From Frankia casuarinae (lineage in GTDB: Bacteria; Actinomycetota; Actinomycetes; Frankiales; Frankiaceae), in the NCBI RefSeq assembly GCF_000013345.1, contig NC_007777.1, positions 372,001-436,000 on the forward strand: a stretch of 64,000 bases of DNA, in the 5' to 3' direction. Positions 56,922 through 64,000 of this stretch are shown here, piece by piece; within the stretch, counting starts at the first letter, position 1; every line of letters begins with the position of its first letter. The position numbers were made by a program, and so were the translations under genes. The notes under the pieces were generated by a model. It worked only from the letters and a program-made list of their open reading frames with translations. It searched no databases and had not been told where the DNA came from.

Positions 56922-59900
56922 TCATCGCGCCGCGGGGGAGATGGAGCGTCGGGCCCGGGCGCTCGTCTTCGCCTCGTACATGTCCGTATCGGCGTGCCGG
57001 ACCACGCTCTCGGGACTGTGCGAGCCGGCGCCCCCGACGGCCTGCGAGGACGCCAGGCCGATCGTTGCTTTGACCACAAGGGTGTTGCCGGCCACGGTGA
57101 GGGGTGCCTCGACGAACTCGCGCACCCGCTGCTCGGTCTGGCGCATCGTCAGGGGGTCGGCCCCGGGCAGCACAATGACGAACTCGTCACCGCCGAGTCG
57201 GAACGCCTGCCCAGCATGTGCTTCCGGTCGGATCATCTCGGGACCGATCATCTCGGGATCGATCATCTCGGGATCGATCATCTCGGGATCGATCGTCTCG
57301 GGATCTATCAGCGCGGGACCGATCGGCTCGACCGGTCCCGCGCTGGCCACCGACGGGCCCGGGGCGAGGACGTCGGCCAACCGAGTGGCGACCGTGCACA
57401 GCACATCGTCGCCCACCTGGTGACCGAACGTGTCGTTGATCGGTTTGAAGTCATCCAGATCGATGAGTAGAACCGCGAACGGAGTCTGCTCCCGAGCCAG
57501 TTGATCGAGGAATTCGGTAAGCGCCGCCCTGTTCGGCAGGCCGGTCAACGGGTCGTGGGTGGCACGTTTCCGTAGCTGCTCCTGCAACTGACGACGTTCG
57601 CTGATCTCGTGGCAGGTGAGCAGGACACCACCGTCGAAGCAGCCCGGCCCGGACGCGGGCCGCCAGGCGCCGGCCTCGATGTCGAACCAGCGATGGTCGC
57701 CGTTAACCGTCTGCATGCGGACGTCCAGCAGGGACCCCGGTCCACCACGCTGCCGGTCCGCGAGGAAGGCCCGCGTCGCAGCCTGGTCCTCGGGATGGAC
57801 CAGGTCGATGAGCGGCAGCCCGATCATGGCCTTGACCGGGTAGCCGAGCAGGCTTTCGACCGCCGAACTGATGAAGGTCGGCCGGCCCGCACGGTCCAGG
57901 TTGACGATGATGTCGTGCGACTCGTGCAGCAGGGTCTGCAGCCGCGCCCGGTCGCGCCGGACCGCCTGCTCTCCCCGGAAGATCATTTTTGTCAGGCCTG
58001 AGAACGTGACGGTCACAATGCCGAGCAGCAGCAGATCGCCGACGGCATGGTTGTCTCGCGGGTCGCGCGGCAGCGGGCCGTTCTGTTGCAGGATGAGGTA
58101 CCCCCACGTGGGATGGCCGGGGATCGCGGCGGCGACGGCGACGTGACCGCCGCCGTTGCGCACCGTCACCTGCCGGCTCTGGCCTGGCTTGATTGACCGC
58201 AGCTCCGTGCCGTCAATCAGGGCGATCCCGACCGCGGACGGATCGTCGGACAGGGCGATGCGCCCGGCCTCGTCGACGATGACGATCCGGGTGTCCTCTC
58301 CGGTGCCGCTCGTCCCGGTACCCCCGCCGCCAAAAACGCGGACCATCTCGGCTCCCGGCATCCCGGCTCCCGGTCTACCCATGACCAGAAACGCGGCGCT
58401 GCGTCCGTCCCGCACGATCGGCACGATGCTGTACGCCCGAACCCGATCGCCCAGGTGGAAAACAGGGATGTTGATTCCGCTGGTGCGGGCGAGAGCCCAG
58501 ATCCGGTCCCGTGGGGGGAACGGGATCGTTGCGCCGGTGGGTTGGACCGCCGTCGGCCTGCCGTCGAGATCGACCAGTGCCAGAACGGTGTCGGGGCCCG
58601 CGAGCGCCGATCGGGAGACCGACGCCAGCACCCGCTGGTCGACAGCGGGTTCGGTCAGCGACCAGGGAAGTCTGGAGATCGGGTCGATCAGGCGCACGGG
58701 TTGACCCAGGTCCGCGACATACTCGGCCAGACGGAGGACGAGGGAGTGGGTCTCGGCGGTGTGTTGGGCCTCGTCTCGCCGCCGGTTGGCATTCTCGATC
58801 TCCAGGGTGACCGCCGTGGCGGCCAGGATGACGGTCCCCAGCACGAGCAGTGGGATGGCTCGCCCCAGCTGCTCGCGCACGGTTGTCCGCCAGCGTCGAG
58901 GAGACAGCGGATGCCCGGTCCGGCCCGCGGGTGACGATCCGGATGCGCCTGGGGATCTGGGCGGGCCTGGGGATCTGGGCAAGGCTGGGAAGGACATCGA
59001 GCGCGGTCGGGTGACCGGGGATCGCGGCATGATCCGGTCGGTGGCGAGGAGCACAGACGCGGACGGTGCGGGCGCCTTGAGCGTGGTGGTCTCGGCCGCT
59101 GGGGGGTCCGCCATGGCATATCGTCCCGGACCAGCCTGCTTGGCCTTGTACATGGCCTCGTCGGCCGCGCGCAGCAGCCGCCCGGAATGGCTGGGCCGGC
59201 TGACGGCCAGCGCTACTCCGATGCTTGCGGCGACGCAGACCTCGTAGCCGTCGACGAGGATCGGTTCCCGTACCGCGCGGATGACCCGACCGGCCATGGT
59301 GCGAGCGGCGATTTCGTTCGCGCGCAGCAGCAGGACCCCGAACTCGTCGCCGCCGAATCTCCCGGCGACATCGTCGGGGCCCAGCAGTGTTCGGATCCGT
59401 CCACTGATGACCTGCAGCACCCGGTCGCCGGCCGCGTGGCCGAAGGTGTCGTTGACCGGCTTGAAGCTGTCGAGGTCGATGAACAGGACCGCGACGCCCC
59501 CAGCCGCGGCGAGGGCATCCTCTAGCTGCTCCTCGAAGGCGGTCCGGTTACACAGTCCGGTGAGTACGTCATGGCGCGCCTGATAGCCGAGCTGGTCCAA
59601 CAACTGCTTCCGTTTACCGACCGCATGGCAGGTGATCAGCACTTCGCCGGATCCATCCCGGGTGGACAGGTGGCGGGTCGCGACGTCGAACCACCGGGAT
59701 GTGCCGTTCGCCGCCGTCATCCGAATGTTGAGCAGGGACCCGGCAGCGGGGTTCTCGATCAATCGTACGAGCCGGTGGGCGTCGTCCGGGTGCACCAGAT
59801 CCGCGACCTTGCGCCCGAGCCAGGTTTCCTGGGAATGGTCGAGTAACGGGACGATCGCGGGGCTGATGAACGTGAGTCGTCCAGTGAGGTCGGTTGTCAG

Positions 59901-60944
59901 CACGATGTCATGGGCCGCCGCGAACAACGCGCACAGCCCGGCCCGGGAGCGCCGAGCCGCCGTCTCTCGCAGCAGGCCGACGAAGACGATGCTCAGGACC
60001 GACGTCAGCGCGAAGGCCAGCAACGTCAGATTCCGTTGGTTCCGTCGGGCCCGGAGGTCGGCGTTCAGCGAGTCCGTGGCCTGCCGGAAGTAGGTCAGGT
60101 ACCCCGTCGTCGGCTGCACCGCCGTGATGTTCGTGATCCTCCTGCCGTTCTCGGTCGTCTCCCAGATCCGCGCACCACCACGCTGGGCGTGGGAGCGGGA
60201 GAGATCGGCGGTCGAGAGGACCTGCCGACCCAGCATGCCCGGCTCGGTGGATGCGATCGGTACCCCGTCCGGGCCGACCGTCGACATGCTGCCCCGGCCG
60301 ACCCCGAGCAGGGCCGTGATCCAGTTGGTGAACTGGAGGTTGGACTCTTCGGTGGACACGGCGACCAGGACGGCCCAGGGCCGCGGACGGCCGACGGGAA
60401 CCACCGTTGCTCTGACGCGGCCATCGTGGAGGGCGAAGACGGGGGACACCGCGGGAACCCCGGACCAGGCAGCGGACCAGGCCTGCCCCAGGTCGGCGGG
60501 GACTATGGAGTTCCCCCGTGGATAGGAGGCCGTGGTATGGCCCGCGGTGTCGAGCAGCGCAACCACCCGGATGACATCGCCGGAGTGAGCGATCTGGAGC
60601 TGCGGGAGCAGGGCTTCGTTTCCCAGGGGGTCACCGGGCTGGAAGGGCGTCCGATCGGTCGCGGACTGCATCGCCGCCGGGTTATCGACGATCGCCGCCC
60701 ACTGCGCGAGCCGCTTGACCAGCTGGGAACGTTCGTTGAGGCGGTCGATCTTCTCCCGGCTCAGCAGATCGGAGCCCGTCCAGATTGCCATGGTACCGAG
60801 GACCGCAACCGTGAGTAGTCCGACGATCAGCGGGTGGATGAATCGCCGCCGGAGTCGCGATCCGGCCCGGGCCGCCGAGGTTCTGATTGCGGCCGTGACT
60901 CGCCCGGGCGCTTGCCGCCCACCGATTCGGCCACCTCTGATCAT
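56922..60944 (-). CDS. Duplicated membrane sensor diguanylate cyclase: two Cache-like/PAS/GGDEF units in tandem
   Basis: This 1340-residue protein is built as two similar halves. Half one: helix near 38-57, extracytoplasmic sensor of about 250 residues, helix near 308-327, PAS (DIVLTTDLTGRLTFISPAIV), GGDEF at residues 531-535 in GRFGGDEFGVLL. Half two: helix near 696-716, sensor, helix near 965-988, PAS (DIIVNLDRAGRPTFISSAVE), GGDEF at 1251-1255 in FRLGGDEFVIVL. Both keep FIDLDSFKPVNDTFGH/LIDLDDFKPINDTFGH-type metal strands, so both should make c-di-GMP. Neither has the RxxD inhibitory site. No EAL domain is seen. Two active domains on one chain could dimerise internally, since cyclases work as dimers. 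Ligands are unknown. Confidence 0.93.
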   Translation of the reverse strand: MIRGGRIGGRQAPGRVTAAIRTSAARAGSRLRRRFIHPLIVGLLTVAVLGTMAIWTGSDLLSREKIDRLNERSQLVKRLAQWAAIVDNPAAMQSATDRTPFQPGDPLGNEALLPQLQIAHSGDVIRVVALLDTAGHTTASYPRGNSIVPADLGQAWSAAWSGVPAVSPVFALHDGRVRATVVPVGRPRPWAVLVAVSTEESNLQFTNWITALLGVGRGSMSTVGPDGVPIASTEPGMLGRQVLSTADLSRSHAQRGGARIWETTENGRRITNITAVQPTTGYLTYFRQATDSLNADLRARRNQRNLTLLAFALTSVLSIVFVGLLRETAARRSRAGLCALFAAAHDIVLTTDLTGRLTFISPAIVPLLDHSQETWLGRKVADLVHPDDAHRLVRLIENPAAGSLLNIRMTAANGTSRWFDVATRHLSTRDGSGEVLITCHAVGKRKQLLDQLGYQARHDVLTGLCNRTAFEEQLEDALAAAGGVAVLFIDLDSFKPVNDTFGHAAGDRVLQVISGRIRTLLGPDDVAGRFGGDEFGVLLLRANEIAARTMAGRVIRAVREPILVDGYEVCVAASIGVALAVSRPSHSGRLLRAADEAMYKAKQAGPGRYAMADPPAAETTTLKAPAPSASVLLATDRIMPRSPVTRPRSMSFPALPRSPGPPRSPGASGSSPAGRTGHPLSPRRWRTTVREQLGRAIPLLVLGTVILAATAVTLEIENANRRRDEAQHTAETHSLVLRLAEYVADLGQPVRLIDPISRLPWSLTEPAVDQRVLASVSRSALAGPDTVLALVDLDGRPTAVQPTGATIPFPPRDRIWALARTSGINIPVFHLGDRVRAYSIVPIVRDGRSAAFLVMGRPGAGMPGAEMVRVFGGGGTGTSGTGEDTRIVIVDEAGRIALSDDPSAVGIALIDGTELRSIKPGQSRQVTVRNGGGHVAVAAAIPGHPTWGYLILQQNGPLPRDPRDNHAVGDLLLLGIVTVTFSGLTKMIFRGEQAVRRDRARLQTLLHESHDIIVNLDRAGRPTFISSAVESLLGYPVKAMIGLPLIDLVHPEDQAATRAFLADRQRGGPGSLLDVRMQTVNGDHRWFDIEAGAWRPASGPGCFDGGVLLTCHEISERRQLQEQLRKRATHDPLTGLPNRAALTEFLDQLAREQTPFAVLLIDLDDFKPINDTFGHQVGDDVLCTVATRLADVLAPGPSVASAGPVEPIGPALIDPETIDPEMIDPEMIDPEMIGPEMIRPEAHAGQAFRLGGDEFVIVLPGADPLTMRQTEQRVREFVEAPLTVAGNTLVVKATIGLASSQAVGGAGSHSPESVVRHADTDMYEAKTSARARRSISPAAR
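57231..57323. repeat. In-frame 15-bp minisatellite just before the second GGDEF motif
   Basis: Copies of gatcatctcgggatc (three exact, several one- or two-base variants) encode IDPEM pentapeptides seven times on the minus strand. The insertion sits between the last helix and the GGDEF hairpin, where the inhibitory RxxD site normally lies. Confidence 0.93.
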
Positions 60945-62263
60945 CTATATGCCCCGTCCGACAACCGTGCCCGGACTCGACGGATCTTACCGTGAGTGAA
61001 GACTTTCTGTTTTCCGTGCCGTCGAATCATCCCGGTAGTGGGTGAGCATACGAGTATCTGTGCCACGAGTTTCACCGGCCGCCGCCCGTGACAGAACTCC
61101 ACCGCTTGTGCCGACACGGACCGGCGTATTGGGCTGGGTGACCCGGCGCGTTCGCGGGATGGAGGAGATTGCCGAGCGAGAATGATTCGACTACTAGAGG
61201 TGTCGCTCTGAATACTTTAAGGCTTGGATGGTCGGTCGATGGGCGGCATCAACTCGACTACGGGTTACTGCATATAACGCTATGTATAGCACTGGGTGCT
61301 GTTGGTTGGAGCTGGGGAGCTGTGATGTTGGTACCGCCCGCGACCGGTCCCCGCATGCTTCTCGTTCCCTTCGGCGTTATCCAATACTCTCCGTAACACC
61401 CGGCCGGTCTAGCCCGATCGAGTATCGCGGAAGATGATCATCTGCTCACCGCGTGCGTTGCTCGAGCCGGCGGGGCTTCGTGGCAGCGGGACCGCCGGGT
61501 GAATAAGAGCGCGTGACCGTCCCTGCCTGCCCGCCGGCTCCTCGTCGAGGCGTCGGCGAGGGCGCGGGGCGGCTTGGTCGAGCAGTGTGTCGGCTGCTTC
61601 CGATCCGTTCCGCCGGTGGCTGGCTTAACGGGAAACGGCATTCTAGCCCGGACGGCGGTCCGGAGATTCACCGCGCCTCGGGTGGGCCGGAGCGTGCGGA
61701 TTTCTTCGCCCGGACGTGGCCACCGGTCGATTTACCTGGTTCTCGATCCGGCCTAGTGCCCGGACGTCAGGGCGCGACGACATCGTCCCGGCGTTGGATG
61801 CCGAATGTGTAAAAACCTTTGGGCGCAATAGCCGGACGCCGGCCGGGAACAGCCCACCTGTTCGGGGCCGGCGGCAGGGATCTTTTCTGGTCCGCCGTGG
61901 GCCTTCGCCGCGGGAGCGGATCCTCTTCGGCGCGGCCGTGATTCGCACGGCCCCGCCGGGTACACGGCCCGTGGATCCGGCGAGAGCGCGCGATGCGACT
62001 GGTCCGACGCGGCCAGGAGTGGCACGCTTCATACCAGTGCCGACGGGCCGTGCTCGGACGCGGCTCGGCTCATGTGCGGCACTGTCGATGTGCGGCCCGG
62101 CCGAGGCCGATGTGCGGCACTGTCGAGGCCGATGTGCGGCCCGGCCGAGGCCGATGTGCGGCACTGTCGATGTGCGGCCCGGCCGAGGCCGATGTGCGGC
62201 CCGGCCGAGGCCGATGTGCGGCACTGTCGAGGCCGATGTGCGGCCCGGCCGAGAGGAGGGCCG
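60945..62263. other. 1.3-kb stretch without a supported gene
   Basis: The part at about 61160-61400 is markedly richer in A+T than the rest of the window, with short repeats such as gctatgtatagc, and probably holds promoter DNA or a remnant of foreign DNA. From 61500 to 62060 the sequence is G+C-rich again, but frames read as Arg/Pro/Gly-rich peptides without motifs. One plus frame (61716-62267) would end in a 4-bp overlap with the aidB-like start, but its last third is pure repeat translation. The repeat array at 62071-62250 closes the region. Confidence 0.5.
62071..62250. repeat. Alternating tandem repeat array (nine units) upstream of the aidB-like gene
   Basis: Nine head-to-tail units share the start atgtgcgg. 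Two versions alternate: A continues cactgtcg and B continues cccggccg. Most are followed by aggccg, giving 22 bp; the first and fifth A units lack it (16 bp). Order: A B A B A B B A B. The array ends ten or so bases before the GAGAGGAGGG ribosome site. There are no spacers, so it is not CRISPR. Confidence 0.92.
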
Positions 62264-63949
62264 GTGATCTCGCCGACCACCGTCAACCGGACAACGGCGG
62301 TTCCCGGGACGTGTTCGTCCCGGACCCATGAGGTGACGAACCAGCCTCCGCCCCTCGTGGGGCACGATGCGGCGGCCGATCCGGCGCTGCTGGCGGCCCT
62401 CGCGCGGGAGGGGGCCGGCTGGCATATGGACGATCTGCACCGACTCGGTCGGTTGGCCGGCAGCGAGGAGGCCGCCCGCCAGGCCGACGAGGCGAACAGG
62501 TTCCCGCCGCAACTGCGCACTCATGATCGTTACGGGTTTCGCGTTGACGAGGTGGACTTCCATCCCTCCTGGCATGCCCTGATGGAGGTCGCGGTACGGG
62601 AGGGCTTGGCCGGGGCGCCGTGGGCCGACCCGCGTCCCGGCGCCCATGTCGCCCGCGCCGCGGACATCCTGGTCTGGGGCACCGTCGAGCAGGGCCATCT
62701 GTGCCCGGTGTCGATGACCTACGCCGTGGTGCCGGCGCTGCGCGCCGCCCCGGAGCTCGCCGCCCGCTACGAACCGTTGCTGACCAGCCGCGTCTACGAT
62801 CCGGGTCTGCGCCCACCCGAGGGCAAGGCCGGCCTGCTGGCGGGCATGGGCATGACGGAGAAGCAGGGTGGCTCGGACGTCCGTGCCAACACGACGACGG
62901 CGACGCCGGCGGGCGACGGGACCTATCGGCTGCGGGGGCACAAGTGGTTCACCAGCGCCCCGATGAACGACGTCTTCCTGGTCTTGGCCCAGGCCCCCGG
63001 TGGCCTGTCCTGCTTCTGGGTGCCACGGGTGCTTCCGGACGGCGTCCGCAACACCTTTCGCATCGCGCGGCTGAAGGACAAGCTCGGTAATCGCAGTAAC
63101 GCCAGCGGCGAGCCGGAGTTCGACGACACGGTCGGTTGGCTGGTCGGCGAGGAGGGCGCAGGGGTCCGGGCCATCATCGAGATGGTGGCGATGACCCGGC
63201 TCGACTCCAGCCTCGGCTCGGCGGCGGGGATGCGTGCGGCCGTCATGGCGGCAGCCCACCACGTGCGTCACCGACGCGCGTTCGGGAGACCGCTCATCGA
63301 TGCTCCGTTGATGCGCAATGTGCTCGCCGATCTCGCCCTGGAGTCCGAGGCCGCGACGACCCTGGTGCTCCGGGTGGCGGGCGCGGTCGACCGGGCGGCC
63401 CGTGGCGATCGTCAGGAACAGGCGTTCGGACGGTTGGCGATCGCCGTCGCGAAGTACTGGGTGTGCAAGCGTTCCCCGGCGCTGGCCGCCGAGGCGCTCG
63501 AATGCCTGGGGGGCAACGGCTACGTGGAGGAGTCCGGGATGCCGAGGCTCTACCGCGAGGCGCCGCTGAACGGCATCTGGGAGGGCTCGGGCAACGTCAA
63601 CGCGCTCGACGTGCTGCGCGCGCTCACCCGGGAACCGGCCAGCTTCGCCGCCTTCGCCACGGAGATCGACGCGGCGCGTGGCGCGGACCGCAGGCTGGAC
63701 GCGGCCTGGGCCCGGTTGCGCGCTGTCCTGGACCGGTCCAAGGACGCGGAGTTCGCCGCCCGGCGCATCGTTGAGCGACTTGCCGTCGTCCTGCAGGGCT
63801 CCTTGCTGGTGCGCTACGCCCCGAGCGCCGTGGCCGACGCGTTCTGCGCCACGAGAGTCGCCGGTGAGGGGGGACTGGCCTTCGGTACCCTGCCCGATGC
63901 CGCTGATGTGCCAAATATTCTCGGCAGAATTCCACCGATGGGCGCCTGA
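62264..63949 (+). CDS. aidB: AidB-like acyl-CoA dehydrogenase
   Basis: This has about 561 residues from GTG 62264, directly after GAGAGGAGGG; GTG 62333 (VTNQPPPLVGHD) matches the start of E. coli AidB similarity and is an alternative. Homology to AidB runs end to end: LAREGAGWHMDDLHRLGRLA, DFHPSWHALMEVAV, GMGMTEKQGGSDVRANTTT, LSCFWVPRVLPDG, RLKDKLGNRSNASGEPEFDD, RAFGRPLIDAPLMRNVL and LNGIWEGSGNVNALDVLRA, which keeps the catalytic Glu. AidB is a flavoprotein of the adaptive response to DNA alkylation in E. coli and binds DNA; isovaleryl-CoA activity is weak. No ada or alkA gene is in the window, so a general acyl-CoA role remains possible. Confidence 0.93.
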   Translation: MISPTTVNRTTAVPGTCSSRTHEVTNQPPPLVGHDAAADPALLAALAREGAGWHMDDLHRLGRLAGSEEAARQADEANRFPPQLRTHDRYGFRVDEVDFHPSWHALMEVAVREGLAGAPWADPRPGAHVARAADILVWGTVEQGHLCPVSMTYAVVPALRAAPELAARYEPLLTSRVYDPGLRPPEGKAGLLAGMGMTEKQGGSDVRANTTTATPAGDGTYRLRGHKWFTSAPMNDVFLVLAQAPGGLSCFWVPRVLPDGVRNTFRIARLKDKLGNRSNASGEPEFDDTVGWLVGEEGAGVRAIIEMVAMTRLDSSLGSAAGMRAAVMAAAHHVRHRRAFGRPLIDAPLMRNVLADLALESEAATTLVLRVAGAVDRAARGDRQEQAFGRLAIAVAKYWVCKRSPALAAEALECLGGNGYVEESGMPRLYREAPLNGIWEGSGNVNALDVLRALTREPASFAAFATEIDAARGADRRLDAAWARLRAVLDRSKDAEFAARRIVERLAVVLQGSLLVRYAPSAVADAFCATRVAGEGGLAFGTLPDAADVPNILGRIPPMGA

Positions 63950-64000
63950 GATGATTCGCTCGGTGTTTCCTGACCTTGGCGGATAGGTACTAGAAACTCT

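Noticed and set aside
62071-62250. CRISPR array
   Set aside because: Units are contiguous without unique spacers and no cas genes are present.
61716-62267. Gene ending in a 4-bp overlap with the aidB-like start
   Set aside because: The last third is repeat translation and the remainder is Arg/Pro-rich without motifs or a ribosome site. The overlap is probably chance.
61643-63271. 542-codon minus-strand frame opposite the aidB-like gene
   Set aside because: It has no motifs and runs through the repeat array. The AidB-like gene on the plus strand is certain.

Overview
The window is about 70% G+C with strong third-position G/C bias and frequent GTG starts. It carries a CtpI-like giant P-type ATPase, F420/FMN luciferase-like oxidoreductases, several Ser/Thr kinases, DUF6158 and DUF2795 proteins and an IS605-type tnpB remnant. 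This points to a soil or plant-associated actinobacterium. A Frankia-like genome is my best guess, from gene content only. I saw no rRNA, tRNA, CRISPR array, phage module or replication origin. It reads as chromosomal DNA with one decayed transposon scar.

Layout. 0-4.1 kb (minus): an OmpR-type regulator, its histidine kinase and a GT39 mannosyltransferase-like protein in one operon, divergent from a small secreted protein. 5.1-10.5 kb (minus): NarX-like kinase, NarL-like regulator, a hypothetical protein, then an Hsp70-WD40 chimera. 10.7-14.2 kb: a coupled small gene pair, a solute-binding/VWA protein and a MobA-like nucleotidyltransferase. 14.3-21.5 kb: tnpB scar, MarR regulator, nucleotidyltransferase-BON plus metallophosphoesterase pair, DUF2231-Rieske protein, DUF2795 protein, FmdB-type zinc ribbon, asparaginase II and a membrane J-domain protein. 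21.7-28.7 kb (plus): a CaiB-type CoA transferase and a complete branched-chain amino acid type ABC transporter (livJ-H-M-G-F order). 28.7-38.9 kb (minus): sugar-lactone oxidase, acyltransferase, SDR, CtpI-like ATPase and a secreted protein. 40-53.4 kb (almost all minus): a long envelope/signalling block with an orphan TAXI binding protein, two Ser/Thr kinases, a methyltransferase, an OmpA-type lipoprotein, a VWA-like lipoprotein, two membrane proteins, a small helical protein and a luciferase-like monooxygenase. 53.7-64 kb: a coupled hypothetical pair, a carrier-like/thioesterase protein, a luciferase-family gene fragment, an SDR, a duplicated Cache-like/PAS/GGDEF diguanylate cyclase, a 1.3-kb non-coding stretch and an AidB-like acyl-CoA dehydrogenase.

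The most striking cross-scale feature is a population of short tandem repeats. At least eleven lie inside coding regions with periods of 12, 15, 18, 24 or 30 bp, all multiples of three, mostly in linkers. Non-coding or boundary arrays also include periods of 14, 17, 19 and 22 bp. Other highlights are the Hsp70-WD40 protein with an intervening lipoyl-like domain lacking its lysine, a carrier-like domain with Ala where the pantetheinylated Ser should be, and a 15-bp repeat expanded next to a GGDEF active site.
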